A stretch of 64,000 nucleotides of DNA, from positions 69,237,465-69,301,464 of the forward strand of contig NC_081552.1 in NCBI RefSeq assembly GCF_963082655.1, given 5' to 3'. The notes below the pieces were generated by a model, which made no database searches, was not told the origin of the DNA, and was given only the letters and a program-made list of their open reading frames with translations. The position numbers and the translations under genes are program-made. The DNA comes from Stomoxys calcitrans (taxonomy: Eukaryota > Arthropoda > Insecta > Diptera > Muscidae). Positions 21,178 through 32,953 of the stretch are shown piece by piece; position 1 is the first letter of the stretch; each line of letters begins with the position of its first letter.

Positions 21178-21194
21178 CGGCGTACGAAGGACCA
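21178..21194 (-). other. Primer-binding site, likely tRNA-Tyr
   Basis: The sequence starting directly after the 5' LTR reads TGGTCCTTCG, which pairs over 10 nt with the CCA-bearing acceptor end of insect tRNA-Tyr (recalled from general knowledge). Beyond 10 nt the match fades. Confidence 0.6.
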
Positions 21195-21756
21195 TGCACA
21201 AAATTGGGGGGTTTTCCTATGTGTACGTAGCGGGGTGAATAGAATGAGCGGATTAGCTGCGGTGTGTCGATCTTTGGCCTTGTGACGTCACTATTGGAAT
21301 TCCCTCTGTGAAACAAGTGGACTGTATGTAAGCGGGTTTACTACTTATTATTCCTCGTACACAGAGGAATAATAAGTAAAGTGAAAGGTTGAGGTAGCCC
21401 AAAATTAAAAGTGTGAAATAAAAAGATGGTTAGATTTCGGTTTATGACGAGTATATGGTGTTAGAGTTTATTGTGGAAAAAGAGGAGAAATAGCTTGTGT
21501 TGCTCACCTTGACTGCGGTTGTAGAGTAAGTGAAGTGAGTGGGCATAAAAAGTTAACAGCTAACCTTTTGTACTAAACTCTTAAAAACAATTAATTCACA
21601 ATAACTTAGATTCTATTACATTTCAATAGCAAACTTAGAACTAAATGGCAATTCAAATCTTATGTTATAGATAATTCACAATAATACTCTATAATTCAGG
21701 GTAATAAATTCAAAAATATTTAAAGCTTAAGTTAAGGACAAATGCAAATTTGTCCA
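21195..21756 (-). repeat. 5' LTR of the BEL/Pao element
   Basis: 562 bp, with a TGACGTCA palindrome at 21283-21290 and a perfect 15-bp-arm hairpin at 21342-21378. It carries the promoter for the element. The TATA box and start site were not resolved. Confidence 0.95.
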
Positions 21757-21761
21757 CCTTA
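21757..21761. repeat. Target-site duplication CCTTA, right
   Basis: Matches 10779-10783. The DINE repeat unit continues normally after it. Confidence 0.9.
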
Positions 21762-22388
21762 TTTGACACAATTGTTGAGAGTAAGAATAAAATACGTCAC
21801 GCAAAGTTCCAGCCTAATCGGATAGGAATTGGGCCCACTAGAAGCTCAAGAAGTCAAGACCCAAGATCGGTTTTTATGACAGCTATATCGGGTTATGAAT
21901 CGATTTGAACCATACTTCGCACAGTTGTTGGATATCATAACAGAACACGTCTACACTCTAGAGAAGACAAGACCGAAGATCGGTTTATATAGCAGCTATA
22001 TCAGGTGACGGCCCGATTTTAATCGTACTTGGCATTCATTCAAATCGGATAAGAATTGCGCACTCTAGAGGCTAAAGAAGTCAAGACCCAAGATCGGTTT
22101 ATATGACAGCTATACCAAACATGGACCGATATAATCCATTTACAATTTCAAACGACCTACACTAATAAGAAGTATTTGGGCAAAATTTGAAGCGGCTAGC
22201 TTTACTCCTTCGGAAGTTGGCGTGCTTTCGAAAGACAGACGGACGGACGGACATGGCTAGATCGACATAAAATGTCGCGACGATCAAGAATATATACACT
22301 TTATGGGGTCTCAGACGAATATTTCGAGTAGTTACAAACAGAATGACGAAATTAGTATACCCCCCATCCTATGGTGGAGGGTATAAAA
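21757..22388 (+). mobile_element. DINE A2, right half
   Basis: It continues the 153-bp-type repeats, then a short (GACR)n tract (about 22235-22252), the TATATACACTTTATGGGG block and terminal GAGGGTATAAAAA. It pairs with 10321-10783. Confidence 0.85.
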
Positions 22389-22858
22389 AGGAAGAGCGTG
22401 TTTAGTTCGACCGGGCCGAATCTTATATACCCTCCACAATGGATCGCATGGTGGTATCACTTTTAAGGCAAACAAAGAATAATGAATATGAACTGTTATG
22501 CTATTGCTACATCAAGTTATAGTCCGATTCGAATCATAAATGAATTGAGTGCTGAACATTGTAGAAGTCATTGTGTAATATTTCAGTCCATTCGGATAAG
22601 AATTACTCCTTGTTGGGGCTCAAGATGCAAAATCGGGAGATGGGTTTATATGGGAGCTGTATCAGGTTTATATCGATTCAGACCACATTGGACATGATAT
22701 TTAAGGTCATGGGAGAAGCCGTTGTACCAAATTTCTGCCAAATCGGGTAAGAATTGCGACCTCTAAAAGCTCGAGAAGTCAGGATCCAAGATCAGTTTAT
22801 ATGGTAGCTATATCAGGTTATTAACCAATTTGAATCAGCACAGTTGTTGAAAGTGATA
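22389..22858 (+). mobile_element. DINE A3, 3'-truncated
   Basis: It starts directly after A2 with a diverged palindrome (GTTCGACCGGGCCGAA) and contains one to two repeat units. It stops inside a unit near 22855, where family B begins. There is no microsatellite or 3' end. Confidence 0.75.
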
Positions 22859-23856
22859 TCCAAACACCAAAAATGAATTTGTGTTTGTTTTTTTGTATGT
22901 TTGTTTGTATGTTTGTTTGTTTGTGGGTTTGTAAATTTGTTTGTTCCGTATAGACTCAAAACGGCTAAACCAATTTCTTTGAAATTTTAACAGATTGTGG
23001 TGAGTGGTCCGGAAGGAGCAATCGGCTACATAATTTTTTGATATCGCATTCGGGACGGACCCCTCCCTTACCCCAAAAGTACCAGCCAAAAATAAAAGTG
23101 AACCGATTGGGACAATATGGGACTTAAATGAAAGGTATTCAAGAGTAGAGTACAAATTCCATATTAAAAATTGTATCCAAGGAATTGTGGGACCGCTCGA
23201 CCCCAAAACCTCCTCAAAATAGGTTTATTGGGCAATAATGACAAAATGGGAATCGGATGAAAGGTATTCGGGTGTAGATTACGAATATGGTCCGGAAGGA
23301 GCAATAGGCTATATAAGTTTTTCTTATCTCAAGGCGGGCGGAACCTCCTATTTACCCCAAAAGAACCACCCAAAACTAAAATTGGCCGATTGGCACAATA
23401 TCAGACTTAAATGAAAGGTTTTCAAGAGTAGAGTACGATTTCCATATTAAAAATTGAGTCTAAGTAATTGGGGAGGCGCCCCGACCCCAAAACCCCCCAA
23501 ATTGGTTTATTGGACGATAATGACAAAATGGGGCTCGAATGAAAGGTACTCGCGACTAGATTATGAATATGGTCAGGAAGGAGGTATAGGCTATGTAATT
23601 TATTGATGTTGGAAGGGGGCGAATCCTTCCTCGTTACCACAAAAACGCCACCCAAAATCAAAAGTTTACCCATAGGGACTATATGGATATCAAATGAAAG
23701 ATATTGGAGAGTAGAATGCGAATGTGGTATTCAACTTATGTTCAAGTATCCAAGGGTAGCCCAAGCCCGAAAACTGCTCCAAATAGACATATTGGACGTA
23801 TATATCAATATAGGACTCAAATGAAAGGTATTCAGGAGTAGACTACGAATATACGA
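22859..23856. repeat. Family B copy B2, array part
   Basis: It opens with a GTTTGTTTGTATG-rich stretch and an ACTCAAAACGGCTAAACC motif, then array units with GAATGAAAGGTA motifs. The opening resembles canonical Helitron 5' ends. It is cut at 23857 by DINE A4. The equivalent uninterrupted sequence near 30085 shows the join. Confidence 0.6.
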
Positions 23857-24897
23857 AAACAAGTAAAAGCGTGCTAAGTTCGGCCGGGCCGAATCTTATA
23901 TACCCTCCACCATGGATCGCATTCGTCGAGTTCTTTTCCCGGCATCTCTTCTTAGGCAAAAAAGGATATAAGAAAAGAGTTGCTCTGCTATTAAAACGAT
24001 ATCAAGATATGGTCCGGTTCGGACCACAATTAAATTATATGTTGGAGACCTGTGTAAAATTTCAGCCATTTCGTATAAGAATTGCGCCCATTGGGGCTCA
24101 CGAAGTAAAATAGAGAGAACAATTTATATGGAATCTGTATCGGGCTATAGACCGATTCAGACCATAATAAACACGTTTGTTGATGGTCATGAGAGGATCC
24201 GTCGTACAAAATTTCAGGCATATCGGATAATAATTGCGACCTCTAGGGGTCAAGAAATCAAGATCCCAGATCGGTTTATATGACAGCTATATCAGGTTAT
24301 GGACCGATTTCAACCATACTTGGCACAGTTGTTGGATATAATAACAAAACACGTCGTGCAAAATTTCATTCAAATTCATTCAAATCGGATAAGAATTGCG
24401 CACTCTATAGGCTCAAGAAGTCAAGACCCAAGATCGGTTTATATGGCAGCTATATCAGGTTTTGAACCGATCTTAACCATACTTAGCACAGTTGTTGGAT
24501 ATCATAACAAAACACGTCGTGCAAAATTTCATCCCAATCGGATAAGAATTGCGCACTCTAGAGGCTCAAGAAGTCAAGACCCAAGATCGGTTTATATGGC
24601 AGCTATATCAAAACATGGACCGATATGACCCGTTTACAATACCAACCGACCTACACTAAAAAGAAGTATTTGTGCAAAATTTCAAGCGACTAGCTTTACT
24701 CCTTCGGAAGTTAGCGTGCTTTCGACAGACAGACGGACGGACGGACGGACAGACGGACGGACATGGCTAGATCGACATAAAATTTCACGACGATCAAGAA
24801 TATATATACTTTATGGGGTCTCAGACGAATATTTCGAGTATTTACCAACAGAATGACGAAATTAGTATACCCCCAATCTTATGGTGGAGGGTATAAA
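23857..24897 (+). mobile_element. DINE A4, nested in family B
   Basis: A full family A structure: palindrome, central 153-bp repeats, (GACR)n at about 24727-24762 and a GAGGGTATAAAAA end. It is inserted in an A run of B2. Confidence 0.85.
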
Positions 24898-25565
24898 AAC
24901 GTTGTCCAAGTTATTGGTAGTCACCCTATCCCCGATAAGCTTCCCAAATGGGAATACTACTCAGTCATAGCTTGATGAAACTCAAATGATAGGCATTTAA
25001 GAGCAGATAAAGAATATGACGTTAAACGTTGTGTCCTAAAATCGCCTCCAATAGGTTATTTAACCTAACAAAACAATGGAGAATCAAGTGATAGATTTTT
25101 TTGAGTTGAGTGCGTCATTCAAATTTGTGCTCAAGTGGCAATGTGGCACACAACTCTCATATAGTCGCCCTCCACCAAACGGTTGTAGAAACCAATCACA
25201 ACAATATGAGGTTAAATTAAAGGTATAAGGTTGTGTACTGCGAATCCGATATCATTATTCTGCTCATAAATCTAGCGGACCACCTCTCCCCAAAACAGTC
25301 GATCAATTATAATGACCTAACGGGACACTGTGTGATTTAATTAATGTGTAGGTCGCCATAGCCCCGAAATTATAACATTCAGCGTGAAAGCAGGAGTTGC
25401 AAACCTTAACGATAAGGTTGCAACCATTATTTACTCACCGATAGACGAGACCAAACGACGAGTTTTACATGGTAAGAACTATCGCCACCGCACCAAATAT
25501 ATAGACTGACAAATTAGGTTTTTTACCACAGAAAATCTTTTAATATGGCAATTCAATATGATTTA
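24898..25565. repeat. Family B copy B2, conserved tail part 1
   Basis: Non-repetitive sequence homologous to 30095-30820 (TGTCCAAGT, TTGCAAACCTTAACG and GGCAATT landmarks). No ORF. It is cut at 25566 by DINE C1. Confidence 0.6.
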
Positions 25566-26752
25566 AAAACAAGCAAAAAAACGTTAAGTTGGGTCGGCCG
25601 AACTTTGGATACCCAACACCTTGGGTATATGTGTAAACCACCTTTCATCAAAATTCGGTGAAAATTTCATACCTTATGTCCCATAGCAGTTATATCGAAA
25701 TATGTTCCGATTTAGACCAAATACTAATAAGTACAATTCAATTGTTCAATTGTGCATAACAAAATAGTGAACTTTTTAATAGCTATATCTAAAAATAAAC
25801 CGATCTGAACCATATACGATACGGATGTCGAAAAGCCTAATATAACATAATAATAAATCCGCCTTTTATGGGGCCAAGACTTTAAATCGATATATCGGTC
25901 TACATGGCAGCTATATCCAAATCTAGACCGATTTGGGCCAAGTTGCAGAAAAATGTCGAAGAGCCTAACACTAAGCACTGTCCCAAATTTCGGCGATCAG
26001 AGATCAATTTACATGGCAGCTTATTTCAAATCTGGACTGATCTGGGCCAAATTGAAGAAGGACGTCGAAGAGCCTAACTAAACTCGCTGTCTCAAATTTC
26101 AGCTACATCGGACTATAAATGCACCTTTTATGGACCCTAAACCTAAAACCGAGATACCGGTCTATATGGCAGCTTCCAAATCTGGACCAATCTGTACGAT
26201 ATTGCAGAAGTATGTCAGGGGCTTAACTAAACTCACTGTCCCAAATTTCATCAAAATTGGATAATAAATGTGGCTTTTATAAGCCTAAGACCCTAAATCG
26301 GAGGATGGGTCTATATGGCAGCTATAACCAAATCTGAACCGATCTAGGCCAAATTAACAAAGGATGTCGAAGGTCCTAATACAACTCTCTGTCCCGAATT
26401 TCAGCTAAATCGGATAAAAAATGTGGCTTTTATGGGCCTAAGACCCTTAATCGGCGGATCGGTCTATTTGGGGGCTATATAAAGATATAGTCCGATATAG
26501 ACCATCTTCGTACTTAACCTGCTTATGGACAAAAAAAGAGAATCTGTCAAAGTTTCAGCTCAATATCTCTATTTTTTAAGATTGTAGCGTGATTTCAAAA
26601 GACAGACGGACGGACATGTCTAAATCGTCTTAGATGTTTACGCTGATCAAGAATATATGTATATACCTTAGGGGTCGAAAATGGATATTTCGATGTGTTG
26701 CAAACGGAATGACAAAATGAATATACCCCCATCCTTCGGTGATGGGTATAAA
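25566..26752 (+). mobile_element. DINE C1 (family C), nested in family B
   Basis: It begins with a CGTTAAGTTGGGTCGGCCGAA-like head that is a decayed palindrome, then a GGATACCCA motif. It has central units marked by GACCGATCTGGGCCAAATTG-like sequence, a short (GACR)n near 26603-26613, ATATGTATATACCTTAGGGG and GGTATAAAAAA. It is inserted in an A run of B2. The uninterrupted site is seen near 30815-30822. Confidence 0.8.
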
Positions 26753-27060
26753 AAAAGACTAAATGATGACTATTTAATAGGTATTATATGGTACGGTGGT
26801 TGTCTATGAATGGCTACTCATACACAAGCACTATACCATATGATCCAGTCTAAGCGAGTAGCACTAACATTTAAATTAGCGTCATCTGGCAATCTTCAAC
26901 TGAAATTGTTTGATCCAATTGGATTTAGTTGATCCAATGAAAAACATGCTAACATGAACAGAGAGAGGGTAGAGAGAGTGGTTAAAATTAATCATCAACA
27001 TGTTTCTTTGTTATGACAACCTATCGGTCCTTTGAATAAAGAAAAATAAAATATAGGAAT
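26753..27060. repeat. Family B copy B2, conserved tail part 2
   Basis: Matches 30822-31280, ending with an AATAAAGAAAAATAAA motif. Relative to B3 it lacks about 200 bp between two AGCA direct repeats. No gene. Confidence 0.55.
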
Positions 27061-27453
27061 ATAGGAAGGATCTAAAAGCAAAAAATTTGGTATCAAATTC
27101 TGGGGTGGGATGCTTAGGAGAGCCGCCCATCCCCAAAATCCGGCAAACGGATTTATAGACCAACTACTACAATATGGGACTTAAATTAAAGGTATTTGAG
27201 AGTAGAAAACGTATCTGATATCCAGTCGCGGAACTAAGTGTTTCGTTGGTCCACCCACCACTAGATAACCCCTCAAATCGGACATATTTACCGACCATGG
27301 CAATATGGATCTTAAATGAAAGGTCTTTGGGAATAGAGCACGAAATTGACTTTCAATTTTGGGACCAAGTGTCTGGGGGTCCACCACACCCCAAGAAGGA
27401 CTTTAATTGACCATTGCAATGTGGGGTTCAAATAAGAGGTACTTGAGTGTAGA
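27061..27453. repeat. Family B array fragment B4
   Basis: Three units with CAATATGGGACTT-like landmarks spaced about 130 bp apart. It is interrupted by DINE C2. No gene. Confidence 0.55.
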
Positions 27454-28657
27454 ACAAGTAAAAAGGCGTTAAGTTCGTCCAGGCCGAACTTTGGATACCC
27501 ACCACCTCGGGTATATAAGTAAACCACCTTTCATCAAAATCCGGTGAAAATTGTATACCTTATGTCCCAAAGAAGTTTTATCGAAATATGATCCGATTTG
27601 AAACAAATACTAATAAGTACAAGTCATTGTTCAATTATGTATAACAAAATATTGGTCTTATAGTAGGTACATCTAAAAATTAGCCGATCTGAACCATATA
27701 CAACATGGATGTCGAAAAGCCCAACATAAGTCAATGTGTCAAAATTTCTGCTAAATCGGATTATAAATGCATCTTTTTTGGGGCCAAGACTTTAAATCAA
27801 GATATTGGTCTATATGGCAGCTATATGCAAATCTTGATCAATCTAGACCAAATTGCAGAAATATATGAAGGGGCTTAACCTAACTCTCTGTCCCAAATTT
27901 CCGCAACATCGGACAATAAATGCGACTTTTATGGGACCAAAACTTTCAATCGAGTCCAAATCTGGACCGATCTGAGTGAAATTGAAGAAGAATGTCGAAG
28001 GGCATAACACACCTCACCGTCTTAAATTGCGGCGACATCGGACAATAAATGCGATTTCTATGGCTCCAAAATTCAAAACTGAAAGATCGGCCTATATGGC
28101 GGCTATATCCAAATCTGGACCGATCTGTTCCATAATGCAGAAGTATGTCAAGGGGCTTAACTTAACTCACTGTCCCGAATTTCAGCAAAATCGGAGGATC
28201 GGTCTATATGGAGGATCGGTCTATATGGGAGCTATATTCAAATCTGGACCAAACTAACAAAGGATGTCGAAGGGACTAAGACAACTTACTGTCCCACATT
28301 TCAGCAAAATCGGATAATAAATGTGGCTGCTATAGGCCTAAGACCCCATATCGGAGGATCGGTATATATGGGGGCTACATCAAGATATAGCCCGATATAG
28401 CCCATCTTCGAACTTAACCTGCTTATGGACAAAAAAAGAATCTGTGCATAGTTTCAGCTCAATATCTCTACTTTTGAAGACTATAGCGTGATTTCAACAG
28501 ACAGACGGACAAACGGACGGACATGTCTAGATCGTCTTAGATTTTTACGCTGATCAAGAATATATATACTTTATAGGGTCGGAAATGGAGATTTCGATGT
28601 GGTGCAAAAGGAATGACAAAATGAATATACCCCCATCCTTCGGTGGTGGGTATAAAA
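27454..28657 (+). mobile_element. DINE C2 (family C), full length
   Basis: Head GTTCGTCCAGGCCGAA, a CACCACCTCGGGTATATAAG motif, central 153-type units, (GACR)n near 28500-28520, TATATATACTTTATAGGGTC and a GGTGGTGGGTATAAAA end. Confidence 0.82.
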
Positions 28658-28802
28658 CCCATAGGAAAATTGGAATACATTTTCTACTACAATTACGCAA
28701 CAATGTTCAAATTAAGAGTACTTCCCTCCAACATAGCATAATCGGGCGCAGCAGAGCGGGCCGGGTTCAGCTAGTCCACATATTTAAAAAAGAAATTGTG
28801 TT
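28658..28802 (+). mobile_element. Possible Helitron 3' end (CTAG-T)
   Basis: A GC-rich stretch GCAGCAGAGCGGGCCGGG, then CTAG at 28771-28774 followed by T, the form of canonical Helitron 3' termini. No matching 5' end is assigned. It may belong to the family B element cut by C2. Low certainty. Confidence 0.4.
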
Positions 28803-29645
28803 TAGGATGGGGGTACACTAATTTCGTCATTATGTTTGCAACTACTCGAAATATTCGTCTGAGACCCCATAAAGTGTATATATTCTTGATCGTCTTGACA
28901 TTTTATGTCGATCTAGCCATGTCCGTCCGTCTGTCTTTCGAAAGCATGCTAACTTTTGAAGGAGTAAAGCTAGCCGCTTAAATGGGCCATATCGGTCCCT
29001 ATTTTGATATAGCTGCCATATAAACCGATTGGAATGAAATTTTCCACGACATGTTTTGTTATGACTTCCAACAACTGTGCAAAGTATGGTTCAAATTGGT
29101 TCATAACCTGATATAGCTGCCTTATAAACCGATCTTGGGAACTTGACTTCTTGAGCCTCTAGAGGGCGCAATTCTTATCCGATTGGAATGAAATTTTGCA
29201 CGACGTGTTTTGTTATGATATTCAAAAACTGTGCCAAGTATGGTTCAAATCGGTAAAAACCTGATATAGCAGTCATATAAACCTATCTGGGGACTTGACT
29301 TCTTGAATTTCTAGAGAGCGCAATTTTTATCCGATTTGGCTGAAATTTTGCATGACGTATTTTATTATGACTTTCAACAACTGTGCCAGATAAGGTTCAA
29401 ATCGGTTCATAACCTGATATAGCTGCCATATAAACCGTTCTGGGATTTTGACTTCTTGAGCCTCTAGGGGTCGCAGTTATTATGCGGTTTGCCTGAAATT
29501 TTGAACGACGAATCCTCTCATGACCATCAACATATGTGTTTATAATGGTCTGAATCGGTTTATAGCCTGGTACAGCTCCCATATAAATTGATCTCTCTAT
29601 TTTACTTCTTGAGCCCCCAAAGGTCGCAATTTTTATTCGAATTGT
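28803..29645 (-). mobile_element. DINE A5, lacking its palindromic head
   Basis: The reverse orientation begins with the GGGGGTACACTAATTTCG-type end and a short (GTCY)n near 28922-28937, then repeat units. It is truncated at about 29645, where family B sequence begins abruptly. Confidence 0.75.
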
Positions 29646-31280
29646 GGGGCCGCCCCGACCACGAAACCCCCTAAAATAGGTTTATTGGACAATAATGACA
29701 ATATGGGACTCGAATGAAAGGTATTCGGGAGTCGATTACGAAAATGGTCAGGACGGAGGAAAAGGCTTTTTAGTATTTTTGATATTGGAAGGGGGCGGAC
29801 CCTCCCCCGTTACCCCAAAAACACCACTTAACATCAAAAGTGGACCAATACGGACAATATGGTTATCAAATGAGAGGTATTGGGGAGTAGAATACCCCCT
29901 AAAATAGGTTTATTGGATACTAATGACAATATGGGACTCGAATGAAAGGTATTCGGGAGTCGATTAAGAAAATGGTCAGGACGGAGGAAAAAGCTTTTTA
30001 GTATTTTTGATATTTCATATTGTTTATATTGGTCGTAAATATCAAAATGGGACTCAAATGAAAGGTATTCGGGACTAGACTAAGAATATGACATAAAAAA
30101 TGAGGTCCAAGTAATTGGGGGTCGACCCACCCTTAAATGGGAATATAACTCGATCCTAGCTAGATGGGCCTCAAATGAAAGGTATTTGGTAGCAGATTAC
30201 GAATATTAAACTTTTGTGTCCATGAATCTAGGTGGTGCTTTACCTACTAAAGTCGCCTACAATTGATTTGACCCATTAAAACAATGGGGGATCAAGTGAT
30301 AGATATTTTAAGTGGAGTGCGTCATTCAAATTTGTGCTCAAGTGGTAGATGGTAGGGCGCACAATTCTCTTATAGATGCCCCCACCAAACGGCTGTGTAC
30401 ACCAATTATGTCAATGGGGGGTTAAATTAAAAGTTAAAGGTTGTGGACTGCAAATATAAATTAAAAGTTAAAGGTTCTGCTCATATAACTAGCGGACCAC
30501 CTCATCCCAAAACAGTTCATAAATTATAATGACCTAACAGGACACTGACGCCATACCCCCAAAGTTATGACGTTCAGTGTGATAGGAGACGTTGCAAACC
30601 TTAACGACAAGGTGGCCGCCATTTTTAGCTCATCGATAAGGAGCCTTCTTTTCCTAGAAAAGTCCAAACAACGTGCTGCTGGGCAACACTTTCATGTTCA
30701 AAAGTTGTACATGGTTTAATTACTAAGAACTGTCGCCACCGCACCTAATACAACGACCGGCAAATTAGTTATTTGCCACTGAGAATCGTTTAATATGGCA
30801 ATTTGATTTGATTTAAAAAAGACTAAATTATGACTATTCAACAGGTAGCCATATAGTCAGTTATAGACAATTAACACATGATGATCAGTGTTATAGGCGC
30901 ATAGCCGCTCCAAGCGAGTAGCATCATAACCAAAGGAAATCTATAGACTCAACAATAGGTTCAAAAAAGCTCTAACAGATGGGAGAAATGTCAAATTCTC
31001 AGTTGTTTATACGTGATTGCGCAATGATCCGGGGCGCCATGGAACGGATAACTTTTAAGTTATTTTACTAACATTTTGGGTATTAAAGTCTAAACCTTTC
31101 TCTTATCGATGGCAGCACTAACATTTGAATAAGCGCCATCTATTCTGTTTGCAAATGGATCAACTTAAAGGAGACGCCACCACGAACAGAGAGAGGGCAG
31201 AGTGGTAAAAAATTTATCATCAGCATTTATCTTTGTTTTGGGAACCTATAAAATAAAGAAAAATAAAGTATAGGAATTTC
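29646..31280. repeat. Family B copy B3, most complete
   Basis: The array (29646-30110), the conserved tail (30111-30820) and the end segment (30821-31280) are contiguous here, which shows that B2's pieces were one element. It ends near an AATAAAGAAAAATAAAG motif. No credible ORF; the class is unproven. Confidence 0.6.
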
Positions 31281-31712
31281 GTTGCGGTTGTTTGCTGTAT
31301 TATTTTTTAAATTTTATACCCTAAGACGTGCCTTGACAATAAGTGTTTCAGGTAGTTTAAGTGGCTAACTTTAGTGGAGTGCGAATATCCAAGTTTGTGT
31401 TAAACTGTTAGAGGGGAAAGCTCAACGAACGTACGCAGAATCAGAGCTATTGGAAGCTAGGTTACGTTACAAAGGTGACATTTTTCTACGTCTTGAAAGC
31501 GAAAGCTCAGTGGAGCGGGTTTGATTAAAAATTTAGCTCAAAGATAAGAAGCTTCCTTTTTGTAGTCGAGCCCAAGTGTCGTGCCAATAAGCACACATTT
31601 TTTTTTTTCGTTTTATCACTCGATTCGTTCGCCAAGTTTTTGAAAACAGCTGATTTTATAATGCGAAAATAGCTGTTTTCAATGACTTAGCGAACGACTT
31701 GAGTGACAAAAA
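31281..31712. other. No gene; SINE remnant and hairpin
   Basis: Positions about 31500-31595 resemble the tail of the SINE at 33646-33943 (GCTCAAAGATAAGAAGC and GTAGTCGAGCCCAAG landmarks). A separate imperfect hairpin with arms of about 35-44 bp lies at 31608-31714. Nothing else is recognised. Confidence 0.5.
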
Positions 31713-31714
31713 GT
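31608..31714. repeat. Imperfect hairpin, 35-44 bp arms
   Basis: Arms 31617-31651 and 31671-31705, with extension outward, are inverse copies containing GAAAACAGCT, and a 19-bp loop. It could be a small fold-back MITE. It abuts DINE A6. Confidence 0.7.
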
Positions 31715-32762
31715 AAAAGCATAAAAAGTTCGGCCGGGCCGAATCTTACATACCACGGATCTCATTTGTCATTTTTTTGCCCGAAATCTCTTTATAGGCA
31801 AACAAAAGATAATGGATAAAAATTGCAAAGCTATTGGAGCTTTTTCAGGTTATCAACCAATTCGGACCATACTTGGGTTGTCTGTTGGAGACCATAGTAG
31901 ATGTCATTGTGCAAAATGTCAGCCAAAATTGGATAAGAATTGAGCCCTATGGTGGCTTCAGAATTAAAATCATGAGATCGGTTCATATGGGAGCTATATC
32001 AGGTTATGTCACGTATGTGGAAGGTCATAGGAGACGACGTTGAAATAATGTTTACCCAAATCGCATAAGAATTGTGCCCTCTAGAGGCTCAAAGAATCAA
32101 ATTAGCTAAATCAAGTTTTAAACCGGTTTGAACCACAGATGTTGGAAGTCTTAAAAAAATATCTAATACAAACTTTGAGACAAATAGAATAAGAATTGCG
32201 GCGTTTTGGGGGATTGAGAAATCAAGATCCAAAATCGGTTTATATGGCAGCTGTATCAAAGCATAGACCAATTTGACCCATATAAAATCTCAACTGACCT
32301 ACACTAATTTAAAGTAGTTGAGCAACATTTCATGCGCCTAGATTTAACCCTTCGAAAGTTACCGTGCTTTCCATAGATGGTCGGACCGATATGGCTAAAT
32401 CGACTTAGAATGTCAAGACGGTATATATATATATATATATATACTTTGTTGGGTCTCAGACAAATATTGGGTTGCCCAAAAAGTAATTGCGGATTTTTCA
32501 TATAGTCGGCGTTGACAAATTTTTTCACAGCTTGTGACTCTGTAATTGCATTCTTTCTTCTGTCAGTAATCAGCTGTTACTTTTAGCTTGCTTTAGAAAA
32601 AAAGTGTAAAAAAAGAATATTTGATTAAAGTTCATTCTAAGTTTTATTAAAAATGCATTTACTTTCTTTTAAAAAATCCGAAATTACTTTTTGGGCAACC
32701 CAATATTTTGATGATTAACAAACGGAATGACGAAATTTGATTATAATGGAGGGTATAAAAAG
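31713..32762 (+). mobile_element. DINE A6, diverged, carrying MITE M1
   Basis: The GTTCGGCCGGGCCGAA head is intact at about 31729-31744. The repeats are diverged. The usual (GACR)n is nearly lost and a (TA)n tract lies at about 32421-32443. It ends with GGAGGGTATAAAAAG. The mariner MITE M1 is inserted at 32467. Confidence 0.75.
32467..32703. mobile_element. Mariner MITE M1 (237 bp)
   Basis: Termini TTGGGTTGCCCAAAAAGT inverted at both ends, TA duplicated at 32465-32466 and 32704-32705. It is nearly identical to M2 (42257-42494) and shares its right-hand 90 bp with the mariner at 51340-51995, including the stop-codon region of the transposase. It is an internal deletion derivative. Confidence 0.92.
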
Positions 32763-32953
32763 AAAAAACGAATTGAGTGGTCTAGGCCGTAAGTTTTTGT
32801 ACAGAAGTCTTAAATCAAACGAAAGGTATTTAAGAGTAGAGTTCGAACTTGGTATACAAATTTCGCCCAAAGTGTTTGGGGTGGTACCCCGCCCCCAAAA
32901 AGCTCACCAACAGAACTCTTTCACCGCTTTGGACAATATGGGTATCAAATGAA
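32763..32953. repeat. Family B array fragment B7
   Basis: Two partial units (AACGAAAGGTATTTAAGAG landmark). It is interrupted by DINE C3. Confidence 0.5.

Larger units (their letters stand above)
10784..21756 (-). mobile_element. BEL/Pao LTR retrotransposon, near-complete and young (10,973 bp)
   Basis: It has 562-bp LTRs (TG...CA on each) with one difference among 562 aligned bases, a 5-bp target duplication, a primer-binding site, an intact Gag-Pol ORF and a second ORF. The element reads on the minus strand, so 21195-21756 is the 5' LTR. Unusual features are the 3.7-kb leader and the zinc-knuckle ORF between pol and the 3' LTR. No clear polypurine tract precedes the 3' LTR. Domain order Gag, protease, RT, RNase H-like region, integrase is that of BEL/Pao. 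The near-identical LTRs indicate a recent insertion. Confidence 0.95.

Noticed and set aside
24280..24628. Short proteins with a VYMAAISGYEPI motif in many places
   Set aside because: They are translations of DINE tandem repeats that stay open because the period is divisible by three.
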